Shown: piece by piece, positions 9,658 through 19,165 of the stretch
Layout: each line of letters opens with the position of its first letter
Numbering within the stretch: the first letter of the stretch is position 1
Source of the DNA: Zooshikella harenae
GTDB taxonomy: Bacteria > Pseudomonadota > Gammaproteobacteria > Pseudomonadales > Zooshikellaceae
Direction: 5' to 3'
NCBI RefSeq assembly: GCF_018837975.1
Contig: NZ_JAGSOY010000002.1
Span: 62,001-126,000 of the forward strand
Length of the DNA: 64,000 bases
Notes under the pieces: model-generated
What the model saw: the letters and a program-made list of their open reading frames with translations, nothing else
Databases searched by the model: none
What the model was told of the DNA's origin: nothing
Program-made: the position numbers and the translations under genes

Positions 9658-9977
9658 TGTTTGTTTCTATCTCTTTTAAAATAAAAACTATTTCGTTTCA
9701 TTTTTTTCTATATAACTTACCAAATCTTCGTGCGCTATATTTTGTATAGACATTTTTTGTGGGCTTATTGATCACGCTTAAACAAAGTAAGTGTATTATA
9801 TTAAACTCAAAAAAATGTTGTTAAGTAAGCTGCAATTATAGTTTTATCTCCTCCTCTATTTAATTTTCCTTTGGATGCTTCAAGTTAAATGTTTTTTTCT
9901 GTTCGTCATACTGTAGTAATATCAGGGATGATAATGAGCATTTCAGGGTAATGATTTCATATATAGAGGATAGCCAG
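9658..9977. other. AT-rich intergenic region before the AIM24 gene
   Basis: About 320 bases, very AT-rich, with no ORF of coding character. It presumably carries the promoter of the downstream gene, but several weak -10-like sequences occur and none has a well-spaced -35 partner. The only clear element is the ribosome binding site AGAGGA at 9965-9970. Confidence 0.4.
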
Positions 9978-10727
9978 ATGCACTGTCACGAGGTTGATTA
10001 CGAAATTATTGGCCATGATTTACAAATGGTGGAGATAGAGTTAGATCCTGGTGAAACGGTTATTGCAGAAGCCGGTGCCATGAATTACATGGAGCAGGAC
10101 ATTGAGTTTGAAACCAAGATGGGGGATGGCTCAAGTGCAAACCAAGGAATGATTGGTAAATTATTTGGGGCTGGTAAGCGGATGTTGACAGGTGAGTCAC
10201 TGTTTATGACGCACTTTAGCAATCAAGGTGTTGAGAAACGGCGTGTGGCATTTGCTGCTCCGTATCCAGGGGCTATTATTCCTGTGGATATGAACTCAAT
10301 TGGTGGGCGCTTATTGTGTCAAAAAGATGCTTTTTTAGCAGCCGCCTTAGGTACTAAGCTAAGTGTTGCATTTAATAAACGCTTGGGTGCAGGTTTTTTT
10401 GGTGGAGAAGGGTTTATTTTACAGCGCTTGGAAGGTGATGGTATGGCCTTTATTCACGCGGGTGGGGCAGTTATCCGTAAGGAACTCAACAATGAAACAC
10501 TGCGTGTTGATACAGGCTGTTTAGCCGCTTTTTCTGAAGGTATTGACTATGACATTCAGTTAAGCGGTGGTTTAAAAAGTATGCTGTTTGGTGGGGAAGG
10601 CATTGTGTTAGCCACGTTATCTGGAACAGGCAGTGTGTGGTTACAAAGTTTACCTTTTTCTCGGTTAGCTGATCGTATTCTGGCGCATGCACCTGCTCGC
10701 GGTGGTAGCGATATGGGTGAAAGTTAA
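9978..10727 (+). CDS. AIM24 / TIGR00266 family protein
   Basis: A member of the widespread AIM24 family (double-stranded beta-helix, TIGR00266 in bacteria), whose bacterial role is not established. Family marks are the early segment [21 protein letters not shown], the glycine-rich middle, and repeated GGEG motifs ([12 protein letters not shown] and [14 protein letters not shown]). The product is 249 aa from ATG 9978, which has AGAGGA 7 bases upstream; an ATG at 9951 would add nine residues without a ribosome binding site. No signal peptide or membrane segment is seen, so it is probably cytoplasmic. Confidence 0.85.
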   Translation: MHCHEVDYEIIGHDLQMVEIELDPGETVIAEAGAMNYMEQDIEFETKMGDGSSANQGMIGKLFGAGKRMLTGESLFMTHFSNQGVEKRRVAFAAPYPGAIIPVDMNSIGGRLLCQKDAFLAAALGTKLSVAFNKRLGAGFFGGEGFILQRLEGDGMAFIHAGGAVIRKELNNETLRVDTGCLAAFSEGIDYDIQLSGGLKSMLFGGEGIVLATLSGTGSVWLQSLPFSRLADRILAHAPARGGSDMGES

Positions 10728-10872
10728 TGTGCTAAAGATTAGTTATTAAATTTGTTATAAGTTAGTTTTTATTGGGTTTAGGGGATGCTTACAGTAATGA
10801 TGTGAATTGTTCTGTAAGTATAATTATAAATAAACGTTGTAAAGAAAAAGCAGTATCGAGAGGTGGGTGTTT

Positions 10873-11169
10873 GTGAAAATAAATCATTCCTGGCAGTTAA
10901 TAGGTGTAGCTCTTATAACCCTTATTATTACTATCGTAACTTTAGAAAAGAATGGTTATTTACGGCATTCATCTGAAGCAGATTCTATTTATTTGTCTGA
11001 GTTTAACTTGATCAAGCAGTTACCTGGAGAATCTGAGACCAAGCTATCTCATATTCCCGCAGATTATACAGCACAATGTGTACAAGGTGTGTTGTTATTA
11101 CGCCATAAAAAACAAAAGGATAATGTGGGGGTTTTGGTTGATAAAAAACAGCGGGCCGTGCGTTGTTAG
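10873..11169 (+). CDS. Small membrane-anchored protein of unknown function
   Basis: I do not recognise a family. The 99-residue product begins with a short basic-polar segment and one hydrophobic helix (about residues 8-24, LIGVALITLIITIVTL), then a polar domain likely outside the membrane. Two cysteines, in AQCVQG and at the very C-terminus (AVRC), could form a disulfide. GTG 10873 is preferred over GTG 10867 because AGGTGG (10861-10866) lies 6 bases upstream. It is convergent with the following HDOD gene, with only 23 bases between the stops. The ribosome binding site and domain-like layout suggest a real gene. Confidence 0.6.
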   Translation: MKINHSWQLIGVALITLIITIVTLEKNGYLRHSSEADSIYLSEFNLIKQLPGESETKLSHIPADYTAQCVQGVLLLRHKKQKDNVGVLVDKKQRAVRC

Positions 11170-11192
11170 TTACACTTGAGAAAAATGAGGAC

Positions 11193-12092
11193 TCAATATT
11201 TTCCAAATGCACTGCGGGGTGGAGGAATCAGAATGCCTTTTGCATTTCCACCCAGCATATCAACTAGTTGAGTGGTCTCTGCATAAATTGTTGCATAAAT
11301 GCGCATGGGATCGGCATGGCGCCAGTATTGAAAAGGAGATTTTTGAAAACTTGCTAGAGAGGATAACTCTGGTGTAGGTTTAGTCCTTGGATTTTGATAT
11401 AGAAATAGGTAGCGTGCAATCAGGGTATGATCAATCAGGTTATACTTTTTACTGGCAGAAAAAGCCCAGAAATCCTTAGTCTTAATGACATTGTTGAAAG
11501 AGTTCGGTAACTGCCAGGAATCAATCAACTTGGTACCAAGCACTCGGTTCAGCTGGTTACAAAGAACACGAACATTTTGAGGAACACTCACAACGTCTGG
11601 ATAGTCATCTAACTGTGTAACTAAAAACAGACTACCTACATCTTGTAGTAATGAGCTGAGTAACGCTTTGTCTGTATCAATAGTACCTACATGTTTCGCT
11701 AGTATGGAGCTAAGGGCCGCAAAAACCAGGCTGTGCTGCCATATTTCACCTTGATATTTACGAGCCATATATGTCTGGCAAGTGAATAAATTTTTGAGCA
11801 CATAGGTTAAAATGACATTGCTGGTGGCTTTAATACCAATGCGGACAATGGCTCCCTTTAAATCATAAGGAGGGAGTGGCTGTCGATAGAGAGGTGAGTC
11901 TGCCAGCTTTTCCAGGTGCTTACTAAGGCCTTTATCTTGCTCAATAAGTAAAACAATTTCATTTAAATGTACACTACTTTTGGCGGCTAACTGCCTAACC
12001 GTAAGGGTATGTGAGGGTAGTTGTGGAAAGTCAAAAGGTGAATCAATTAACTTTTCAGTTAAAGCTTGTTCAATAATATCCAGTGAAGCCAT
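11193..12092 (-). CDS. HDOD-domain signalling protein
   Basis: The protein matches the HDOD domain (a helical relative of HD phosphohydrolases lacking the metal-binding His-Asp pair), found in bacterial signalling proteins. Signs are the start FPQLPSHTLTVRQLAAK, the helix with LIEQDKGLSKHLEKLADSPLYR, LKGAIVRIGIKATSNVILTYV, and WQHSLVFAALSSILAKH followed by LLSSLLQDVGSLFLV. At 299 aa it is a single-domain version. Its target is unknown. It is divergent from ung and is one of three HDOD proteins in the window, with those at 26174 and 55786. Confidence 0.8.
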   Translation of the reverse strand: MASLDIIEQALTEKLIDSPFDFPQLPSHTLTVRQLAAKSSVHLNEIVLLIEQDKGLSKHLEKLADSPLYRQPLPPYDLKGAIVRIGIKATSNVILTYVLKNLFTCQTYMARKYQGEIWQHSLVFAALSSILAKHVGTIDTDKALLSSLLQDVGSLFLVTQLDDYPDVVSVPQNVRVLCNQLNRVLGTKLIDSWQLPNSFNNVIKTKDFWAFSASKKYNLIDHTLIARYLFLYQNPRTKPTPELSSLASFQKSPFQYWRHADPMRIYATIYAETTQLVDMLGGNAKGILIPPPRSAFGKY

Positions 12093-12259
12093 ACAAACGT
12101 TACAGCCTTATTTGTTTTCAGCGAAGATAGTCATAGAAAAAGACGACAACTTACGCTGGCTTTCTTGTGTACTTCAGCCTTGAAACTTATTATTGAGTTT
12201 TCATTAAGTTAGTATTGGTAATGAAGCCTAAAGAACTTTCATCCTATTGAGTCCATTAC

Positions 12260-12289
12260 TTCATTACTTTTTGATTATAAACGTATAAT
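12260..12289 (+). promoter_or_regulatory. ung: Possible ung promoter
   Basis: A perfect -10 TATAAT (12284-12289) lies 31 bases before the ung ATG. The best upstream partner is TTCATT (12260-12265) with an 18-base spacer, a weak -35 box. Confidence 0.45.
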
Positions 12290-12320
12290 AGCAGCTTTGT
12301 TGATTCGGTAGAGGTGATTG

Positions 12321-13031
12321 ATGACGGAAGTAAAACTGGAACCGTCCTGGAAGAAAGTACTAGGTGGAGAGTTTAACAAAGCGTATATGCAACAGCTTAA
12401 AGCCTTTTTAGTTGCGGAAAAGCAAGCAGGTAAAGTTCTTTTTCCAAAAGGCAGTGAATATTTTCAAGCGTTTTCGCTGACACCATTTGATGATGTCAAA
12501 GTCGTTATTTTGGGGCAAGATCCTTATCACGGCCCAGATCAAGCTCATGGACTATGCTTTTCTGTCAGACCCAAGGTAAAGATCCCACCCTCACTGATCA
12601 ATATTTATAAAGAACTGAAGGAAGATCTAGGTGTTACTCCGCCTCAACATGGCTGTTTGGAAGGGTGGGCAAAGCAAGGTGTATTGTTGCTGAATAGCGT
12701 GTTAACGGTGGAGCAAGGACGGGCAGCTGCTCATCAGGGGCGCGGTTGGGAACAGTTTACTGACCATGCGATTAGTGCGCTTAACCAGTCTCGAGAAGGT
12801 ATCGTGTTTATGCTCTGGGGAGCTTATGCTCAAAAGAAAGGAAGCTTTATTGATACATCCAAACATTTAGTGTTGAAATCCGTTCACCCATCCCCTTTAT
12901 CTGCACATCGAGGCTTTTTAGGGGGTAGACATTTTTCTCAAGCCAATCAGTATTTGCAGCAACAAGGTAAGACACCGGTTGACTGGCAGTTACCTATTCA
13001 TATGGAACAGATGGTTTACGCTCAGGCTTAG
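12321..13031 (+). CDS. ung: Uracil-DNA glycosylase
   Basis: Removes uracil from DNA after cytosine deamination or dUTP incorporation, starting base-excision repair. Family 1 motifs are clear: GQDPYH at residues 65-70 with catalytic Asp67, the uracil-binding GLCFSV segment, LLLNSVLTV, and the DNA-intercalating [10 protein letters not shown] loop near the C-terminus. Length is 236 aa (E. coli 229). ATG 12321 is preferred to the adjacent TTG 12318. The last 38 bases overlap tail-to-tail with the convergent AraC-type gene. Confidence 0.97.
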   Translation: MTEVKLEPSWKKVLGGEFNKAYMQQLKAFLVAEKQAGKVLFPKGSEYFQAFSLTPFDDVKVVILGQDPYHGPDQAHGLCFSVRPKVKIPPSLINIYKELKEDLGVTPPQHGCLEGWAKQGVLLLNSVLTVEQGRAAAHQGRGWEQFTDHAISALNQSREGIVFMLWGAYAQKKGSFIDTSKHLVLKSVHPSPLSAHRGFLGGRHFSQANQYLQQQGKTPVDWQLPIHMEQMVYAQA

Positions 13032-13977
13032 TTTGCTCTTGTTGAAGAGATTGTCGCTGTAAGTGGCGGTATTGGCTGGGGGCTATTCCTGTGAGCTTTT
13101 TAAACAGCCGGGAAAAGTAATAAACATCGTTAAAGCCAACATGTTGAGCTACAGCGGCAATGGGCTTGTCACTTACATCTAATAGGTAGCATGCTCGCTG
13201 AATTTTTAACTGATTGAAGTAGTGTAAGGGGGCGTATCCCGTTAAAGCTTTAAATTGTCGACTAAAGTGAGAGGGTGATAAATTAGCTTGTTGTGCTAGT
13301 TCTCTCAAGGTTAGGCCTTGGTGAATTTTACTTTCCATGTATAGCTGTAGTGTGGCGAGGTTGAACCCTGTAGAACTATTCGGCTTTGCTAGTAGAATGG
13401 GGAGGTAAGTGAGTAACTGTTGTAAAAGTTTAGTGCCATAGATATATCGTTGCCATTGTTGTCCACTATCCTGGATGCTTAAAAGCTGATCAAACTGTGC
13501 CAGTAAATAACTGGACAGGCCACAAGGCTTACAATATTGATGAAAGGTAGAGTGGGTGGATATCAGAGTGGATTGGAGATAGTCCATAAAAACGTCACTT
13601 TTTTTCCCTTCAAAGTGAACCCAGAAGATACTCCAAGGGTTCTTTTTATCGGCACCATATGCATGAGGAATACTTCGAGGTAATAGTAAAACATCACCAG
13701 TCCTCACTTGGACAATGTGTCGGTTAATGCTTAGCCAACCACAGCCTTGATGACAATAGATAAGTAGATGATCTACGGGTGAGGCTCTTTCCATTTGATG
13801 GCAGCTGGCTGAAGGGTAGTAACCATAACCTAATGGAAAACAATCTTCACTCAGGGGGTGAGTACTGAGCTGTTTAATGATGGCATCAGGAATGATCCAT
13901 CGAATACTGGTTTGGTTGAGTGGCCAGTTTGAGGTTAAGGCATAGCTTACTATAGACACGGTAGTTAAAAAGTCCAT
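12994..13977 (-). CDS. mmsR: AraC-family regulator, MmsR-like
   Basis: Transcription factor with an N-terminal cupin-like effector domain ([39 protein letters not shown]) and a C-terminal pair of helix-turn-helix motifs at about residues 220-310 ([44 protein letters not shown]). It is transcribed divergently from mmsA, as P. aeruginosa mmsR is from mmsAB, and is therefore the probable activator of the valine cluster. The gene name rests on family and position. The 3' end overlaps ung by 38 bases. Confidence 0.85.
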   Translation of the reverse strand: MDFLTTVSIVSYALTSNWPLNQTSIRWIIPDAIIKQLSTHPLSEDCFPLGYGYYPSASCHQMERASPVDHLLIYCHQGCGWLSINRHIVQVRTGDVLLLPRSIPHAYGADKKNPWSIFWVHFEGKKSDVFMDYLQSTLISTHSTFHQYCKPCGLSSYLLAQFDQLLSIQDSGQQWQRYIYGTKLLQQLLTYLPILLAKPNSSTGFNLATLQLYMESKIHQGLTLRELAQQANLSPSHFSRQFKALTGYAPLHYFNQLKIQRACYLLDVSDKPIAAVAQHVGFNDVYYFSRLFKKLTGIAPSQYRHLQRQSLQQEQTKPERKPSVPYE

Positions 13978-14112
13978 TCACATAATAAAATCATCCATCC
14001 TTACTGTAACAATTGCATGATACAACTGACCATCTTTATCAGCGCTTTTTCAGGGTACTCTGTAGTCTCTGAGTATCAACACTAACAATAATTAATGAAT
14101 AAAGGTGTTGTC

Positions 14113-15609
14113 ATGCCTTCAGTTAACCTACCTCTTTTTATTAATAATGAACTGGTAGCCAGTCAGTCAGATCAGCTGATTCCTGTTATCAATCCTGCTA
14201 CACAAGAAATTTTAACTCAGGCACCAGAAGCCACTGACGCTGAAATGGAGCAAGCGATTAATGCAGCACAAAGCGCCTTTTATCAGTGGCGGGATGTTCC
14301 TCCATCTGAGCGTGCTCGTTTGATGATGGTTTTTCAGCAACTTTTGAAGAGTCATCACGATGAACTTGCAGAGTTACTCAGTCAAGAAACAGGTAAAACA
14401 TTTGCTGATGCAAAAGGTGATGTTTGGCGTGGTATCGAGGTTGTTGAGCAGGCCTGTAACATCCCTTCGTTGTTGATGGGGGAAACAGCTGAAAACGTTG
14501 CGGGTGGCATTGATACTTATAGTTATATTCAACCGCTTGGTGTATGTGCAGGTATTACACCCTTCAACTTTCCTGCGATGATTCCACTGTGGATGTTTCC
14601 GATGGCGATTGCTTGTGGTAATGCTTTTGTGCTCAAACCCTCTGAGCAAGACCCAATGACCCCAATGCGAATAGCAGAATTATTTGCCGAGGCTGGATTT
14701 CCACCTGGGTTACTACAAGTTGTCCATGGTCGTAAAGCACAGGTAGACCATTTATTACATCACCCGTTGATTAAAACCATTTCCTTTGTCGGGTCGGTGC
14801 CTGTTGCTCAGTATATTTATCGGACAGGAACCTCTCATTTAAAAAGGGTTCAAGCCTTTGCGGGCGCTAAAAATCATATGGTAGTGATGCCTGATGCTGA
14901 TAAAGCCCAAGTGATCAGTAACTTGGTTGGATCTTCTGTGGGGGCGGCAGGTCAGCGTTGTATGGCTATCAGCGTGGCAGTGTTTGTGGGTGAGAGTGCG
15001 CGCTGGATTGAAGACCTGCAAAAAGAGATGGCAAAAGTGAAGCCAGGGATCTGGAATGATGAGTCCGCAGGATTTGGGCCACTTATATCACCCCAAGCAA
15101 AAGAGCGTGTATTAGGGCTGATTGCACAAGGAAAAAATGAGGGTGCACAGTGTCTGTTGGATGGTAGTGAGTGTCGTGTGACAGACTATCCTGATGGTAA
15201 TTGGATTGGGCCTACTCTCTTTAGTGGTGTGAAACCAGATATGACCATTTACCGAGAAGAAATATTTGGCCCAGTTTTGCTTTGTATGCAGGTTAAATCT
15301 CTGGATGATGCTATTCAGCTTATTAACGAAAACCCGTATGGTAATGGCACATCAATTTTTACATCTTCAGGTTTATCTGCACGACACTTTCAGCATTATA
15401 TTGAAGTAGGGCAGGTGGGTATTAATGTGCCTATTCCTGTGCCACTGCCGTTCTTTTCTTTTACAGGCTGGAAACAGTCATTTTATGGTGATCAACACGC
15501 TTATGGTAAACAAGCAGTACGCTTTTATACTGAGACAAAAACCATTACAGCACGCTGGTTTGACCCAGGGATGTCAGCGACACCTAATATGACGATTCAG
15601 ATGCGTTAG
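14113..15609 (+). CDS. mmsA: CoA-acylating methylmalonate-semialdehyde dehydrogenase
   Basis: Converts methylmalonate semialdehyde to propionyl-CoA with NAD+ and CoA, the last step of the valine branch encoded here. Aldehyde dehydrogenase fold with catalytic Cys283 in GQRCMA. The general-base glutamate of hydrolytic aldehyde dehydrogenases is absent: the segment reads FAGAKNH, as in known MmsA enzymes, which use CoA instead of water. The C-terminus [11 protein letters not shown] is also typical. ATG 14113 (498 aa) has AAAGGTG at 14101-14107; an upstream ATG at 14095 has no ribosome binding site. First gene of the run mmsA-acd-ech-hibch-mmsB. Confidence 0.95.
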   Translation: MPSVNLPLFINNELVASQSDQLIPVINPATQEILTQAPEATDAEMEQAINAAQSAFYQWRDVPPSERARLMMVFQQLLKSHHDELAELLSQETGKTFADAKGDVWRGIEVVEQACNIPSLLMGETAENVAGGIDTYSYIQPLGVCAGITPFNFPAMIPLWMFPMAIACGNAFVLKPSEQDPMTPMRIAELFAEAGFPPGLLQVVHGRKAQVDHLLHHPLIKTISFVGSVPVAQYIYRTGTSHLKRVQAFAGAKNHMVVMPDADKAQVISNLVGSSVGAAGQRCMAISVAVFVGESARWIEDLQKEMAKVKPGIWNDESAGFGPLISPQAKERVLGLIAQGKNEGAQCLLDGSECRVTDYPDGNWIGPTLFSGVKPDMTIYREEIFGPVLLCMQVKSLDDAIQLINENPYGNGTSIFTSSGLSARHFQHYIEVGQVGINVPIPVPLPFFSFTGWKQSFYGDQHAYGKQAVRFYTETKTITARWFDPGMSATPNMTIQMR

Positions 15610-15706
15610 TTAATTACTCGTTGTAATACATCCATTGTTAAGGGTATCTCTAAAAATCATTTTTTTTAGAGGTGCCCTTAAGCGTTATCAATTAAGGAGA
15701 TACCCA

Positions 15707-16867
15707 ATGGATTTTGAGTTGAACGAAGAACAACATGCATTCCAGCGAACAGCACAAGCTTTCGCTGAGGGAGAGTTTGCTCCTCATGCCGCAATGTGGG
15801 ATGAGAAGCAGCATTTTCCTGTAGATGTCATTAAGCGAGCGGGTGAGCTTGGTTTTTGTGGCATTTACTGTACAGAAGAAGAAGGTGGATTGGGCCTGTC
15901 GCGACTAGATGCTTCTATTATTTTTGAGCAATTAGCCCAAGGATGCACATCTACAACGGCTTATCTCACCATACATAATATGGTGACATGGATGATAAGT
16001 CTTTATGGTCAGGAAGCTGTCCGTAAAGAGTGGTGCCCTTTTTTGGTGACAGGTGAAAAGCTTGGCTCCTATTGCTTGACTGAACCCAATGCAGGGTCTG
16101 ATGCAGCATCACTGAAAACCACAGCCGTTAAAAAGGGTGATCACTATGTTATCAATGGTAGTAAAGTGTTTATTTCTGGTGCTGGTGCGACTGATGTCCT
16201 AGTGGTTATGGCGCGGACAGGGGGAGAAGGCGCGAAAGGTATTTCCAGCTTTTTGGTTCCTGCCGATAGCCAGGGAATTACCTATGGACGGAAAGAAAGC
16301 AAGATGGGGTGGAACAGCCAACCAACCCGCAGTATTACCTTTAGTGATGTCAATATTCCTGCTCAATACCTTCTTGGTGAAGAAGGGCAAGGCTTTAAAA
16401 TTGCGATGCAAGGCTTGGATGGCGGACGTGTGAATATTGCTACCTGTTCAGTAGGTGTTGCACAAGCGGCATTAAGAGACGCACAGTGTTATATGCATGA
16501 GCGCACCCAGTTTGGTAAGTCTCTGGCTCAGTTTCAAGCCTTACAGTTCAAATTAGCTGATATGGCGACACGGCTTGTGGCATCACAGCAAATGGTTCGC
16601 TTAGCGGCCAGTCGTTTAGATAAAAAAGCGAAAGATGCCACGCTTTATTGTGCAATGGCGAAGCAGTTTGCTACTGATGAGTGCTTTGTTATTTGTAATG
16701 ATGCCTTACAACTGCATGGTGGTTATGGTTATATTCGAGAATATCCTCTAGAACGATATGTTAGGGATGCTCGGGTTCATCAAATTTTAGAAGGCACCAA
16801 TGAAATTATGCGTGTCATTATTTCACGTCGATTGTTGCATGATGATGTGCATAATTTATTTGGTTAG
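15707..16867 (+). CDS. Acyl-CoA dehydrogenase, probably isobutyryl-CoA dehydrogenase
   Basis: FAD enzyme expected to oxidise isobutyryl-CoA to methacrylyl-CoA. Acyl-CoA dehydrogenase signatures are present: YCLTEPNAGSDAASLKT in the middle domain, and the C-terminal HGGYGYIREYPLERYVRDAR followed by ILEGTNEIMR, where the Glu of LEGTNE is the expected catalytic base. Length is 386 aa from ATG 15707, which has AAGGAGA at 15694-15700; a longer in-frame start at 15635 has no support. The substrate is inferred from neighbours; other short-chain substrates are possible. Confidence 0.88.
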   Translation: MDFELNEEQHAFQRTAQAFAEGEFAPHAAMWDEKQHFPVDVIKRAGELGFCGIYCTEEEGGLGLSRLDASIIFEQLAQGCTSTTAYLTIHNMVTWMISLYGQEAVRKEWCPFLVTGEKLGSYCLTEPNAGSDAASLKTTAVKKGDHYVINGSKVFISGAGATDVLVVMARTGGEGAKGISSFLVPADSQGITYGRKESKMGWNSQPTRSITFSDVNIPAQYLLGEEGQGFKIAMQGLDGGRVNIATCSVGVAQAALRDAQCYMHERTQFGKSLAQFQALQFKLADMATRLVASQQMVRLAASRLDKKAKDATLYCAMAKQFATDECFVICNDALQLHGGYGYIREYPLERYVRDARVHQILEGTNEIMRVIISRRLLHDDVHNLFG

Positions 16868-16936
16868 CCATTTTGGATATTTAGCAAACAGTTTTTGGCA
16901 GTTTTTATTTTGAGTAAAAGAGGTTGATGATCAGCA

Positions 16937-17743
16937 ATGAAGTTAGCAAAACTATTGAGCTTGGTTGATTCTGACAAGCTTAAACTGGAACAGCATGAGC
17001 ATACCTTACTCGTCAGATTGAGTAATCCTCCTGCGCATATTTGGGATCAGGAAAATCTGTCAGCACTACAGCGACTTATGCACGCTTTAAACAAAGTTGA
17101 TTCTATTTATGCTGTTGTGATTACCGGAGAAGGAGAGAAATTTTTTTCTGCTGGTGCTGATTTAAAACTATTTGCCGATGGAAATACGGCAAGAGCCCAG
17201 GAAATGGCTAGTTTATTTGGCCGAGCATTTGAAACGCTGGCAAGTTATCGAGGAGTAACGATTGCTGCCATTAATGGCTATGCCATGGGCGGTGGGCTTG
17301 AGTGTACTTTAGCCTGTGATATTCGTATCGCAGAGGAGCATGCAGTGCTTGCGTTACCTGAGGCCAGTGTTGGTTTACTCCCTTGTGCAGGCGGCACCCA
17401 ACGTTTGCCTTGGCTCGTCGGAGAAGGTTGGGCCAAGCGAATTATTTTATGTGGCGAGCGTCTTTCGGCTGAACAGGCATTGAAAATTGGCTTAGTTGAA
17501 CAAGTTGTTAAACGCGGAGAGGTTGTTGCAACGGCGCTAAAACTTGCAGCCCAAGTTGCGCAGCAAAGTCCTTGCAGTGTTAAAGCCTGTAAGGAGCTTA
17601 TTTCTGCAGCACAACATCAGCCATTTCATACTGTATTGCCTATGGAGCGTGAAGCCTTTTTAGAATTATTTGCCACAGCAGATCAAACAGAAGGAGTAAA
17701 TGCCTTTTTAGAAAAGCGCCCAGCGGTCTGGCAAAACAAGTAA
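16937..17743 (+). CDS. Enoyl-CoA hydratase, probably acting on methacrylyl-CoA
   Basis: Crotonase-fold enzyme that should add water to methacrylyl-CoA, giving 3-hydroxyisobutyryl-CoA. The oxyanion and active-site region reads AINGYAMGGGLECTLACDIRIA with the first catalytic Glu, and LPEASVGLLPCAGGTQRLP with the second, so both catalytic glutamates are present. Length is 268 aa, usual for the family. It lies 69 bases after the acyl-CoA dehydrogenase. Substrate assignment rests on the valine cluster. Confidence 0.88.
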   Translation: MKLAKLLSLVDSDKLKLEQHEHTLLVRLSNPPAHIWDQENLSALQRLMHALNKVDSIYAVVITGEGEKFFSAGADLKLFADGNTARAQEMASLFGRAFETLASYRGVTIAAINGYAMGGGLECTLACDIRIAEEHAVLALPEASVGLLPCAGGTQRLPWLVGEGWAKRIILCGERLSAEQALKIGLVEQVVKRGEVVATALKLAAQVAQQSPCSVKACKELISAAQHQPFHTVLPMEREAFLELFATADQTEGVNAFLEKRPAVWQNK

Positions 17744-17792
17744 ATAACTATCTACAGCGAGGTTGTTGCAAACGCTCAGGAGTTTTGCGACA

Positions 17793-17810
17793 CCCTCCAG
17801 CAGTGGAGGG
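17793..17810 (+). promoter_or_regulatory. Hairpin containing a Shine-Dalgarno sequence
   Basis: CCCTCCA (17793-17799) pairs perfectly with TGGAGGG (17804-17810) around a GCAG loop. The 3' arm contains GGAGGG, a very strong ribosome binding site 6 bases before an ATG (17817). A second, imperfect stem (GTTGCAAA near 17764, TTTGCGAC near 17784) lies just upstream. Confidence 0.5.
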
Positions 17811-17816
17811 AATGCT

Positions 17817-17864
17817 ATGAAAAATATCTGTGCTTCTCTCTATGATATTGCTGTGGGGAATTAA
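17817..17864 (+). CDS. Possible 15-codon leader ORF between valine genes
   Basis: MKNICASLYDIAVGN, then TAA. It is too short for normal gene calling, but it has the strongest ribosome binding site in its neighbourhood (GGAGGG, 6-base spacing), held within a hairpin. It ends 25 bases before the 3-hydroxyisobutyryl-CoA hydrolase gene. It may be a regulatory leader, a translated spacer or chance. No protein family is suggested. Confidence 0.25.
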   Translation: MKNICASLYDIAVGN

Positions 17865-17889
17865 ATAAGATTGTGAAGATGAGAATGAT

Positions 17890-19011
17890 ATGAGTGATGC
17901 CATTGTTGTGAGTTGTCTTCCTTGTGAGGGGGGGCTACAAATTGGAGTATTAACTCTTAACCGGCCGTCCAGTTTAAATGCTATTAATCAGTCAATGATC
18001 GACTGCCTCTATGAGCAGCTCCTGGCTTGGAAGCAAGATGAGCGTGTAGTTTGCATTATGCTTAAAGGTGAGGGAGATAAAGCTTTTTGTGCGGGTGGTG
18101 ATGTACGACAGTTGTTTACGGCATTAAGGAAAGATGTTAAGGCTGGGCAGCAGGAAGCCGAACAATTTTTTTCTCATGAGTACCGCTTAGACTACTTAAT
18201 TCATACTTATCCAAAACCGATTGTGGTATGGGGGCATGGTATTGTAATGGGCGGTGGTCTTGGTCTCATGGTCGGAGGGAGTCATCGTGTAGTGACGGAA
18301 ACTACTCGGATGGCTATGCCAGAGATGGCGATTGGACTTTATCCTGATGTTGGTGGTTCTTGGTTTCTCAATAGAATGCCTGAAAAAACAGGTTTATTCT
18401 GTGGTTTAACAGGCTGTGCTTTGAATGCAGGCGATGCACTTTATGCTGGTTTAGCTGACCGATTTTTGCAGCACAGTATGCTACAAGAAGTATTGGATGC
18501 AATGCGCCTGTCAACCTGGCAAAAAGAGTCCGAAGCTAATCATGCTATTGTCAGTAAAATTCTGCGACGTTTTGCTAAAGCAGCAGAACCTTTAATACCA
18601 GAAAGTAATTTGCAACAGCATAAGCAACAGATTCAACGGCTAATGGATCATGATACGTTAGCTGAGATTTATCATGATTGGCTTCATTACGACACAACAG
18701 ATCACTGGTTGGAAAAAGCAATAAAAGGCTTTTTGCAAGGATGTCCAACAACGGCCTATTTAGTGTGGGAACAAATTAAACGAGGACGACACTTGTCGTT
18801 ATCAGAAGTTTTTCAGATGGAGCTAACACTATCGGTTCAGTGTTGTTTACATGGTGATTTGGTGGAGGGCGTTAGATCAAGACTAGTGGATAAAGATAAT
18901 AATCCGAAGTGGCGTTATGCTTCAGTGTTGGATATACCAAAAGAATGGGTAGAGACACACTTTGAGTCTTTATGGCCAGCAGATCAACATCCCCTTTCAT
19001 CTCTGGTTTAA
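17890..19011 (+). CDS. 3-hydroxyisobutyryl-CoA hydrolase
   Basis: Crotonase-superfamily thioesterase that frees 3-hydroxyisobutyrate from CoA, a step particular to valine breakdown. The family pattern includes GDKAFCAGGDVRQL, HGIVMGGGLGLMVGGSHRVVTE and MPEMAIGLYPDVGGSWFLNR. The C-terminal extension gives 373 aa, longer than enoyl-CoA hydratases and typical of this hydrolase. Its place between the hydratase and the 3-hydroxyisobutyrate dehydrogenase supports the assignment. Confidence 0.92.
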   Translation: MSDAIVVSCLPCEGGLQIGVLTLNRPSSLNAINQSMIDCLYEQLLAWKQDERVVCIMLKGEGDKAFCAGGDVRQLFTALRKDVKAGQQEAEQFFSHEYRLDYLIHTYPKPIVVWGHGIVMGGGLGLMVGGSHRVVTETTRMAMPEMAIGLYPDVGGSWFLNRMPEKTGLFCGLTGCALNAGDALYAGLADRFLQHSMLQEVLDAMRLSTWQKESEANHAIVSKILRRFAKAAEPLIPESNLQQHKQQIQRLMDHDTLAEIYHDWLHYDTTDHWLEKAIKGFLQGCPTTAYLVWEQIKRGRHLSLSEVFQMELTLSVQCCLHGDLVEGVRSRLVDKDNNPKWRYASVLDIPKEWVETHFESLWPADQHPLSSLV

Positions 19012-19165
19012 ATTGTAGTGTAAAAAAACAAATAATTAATTTAACCCATGACTATGAGTTAGCTGTTAGGACTTACGGCTCAAATTTTAAAAAATAAAAG
19101 TAAACTGCTTTATGGATATGAAGGGCAGCATTAACTCACTAATAAAAACAAGAGGAAAATAAAAA

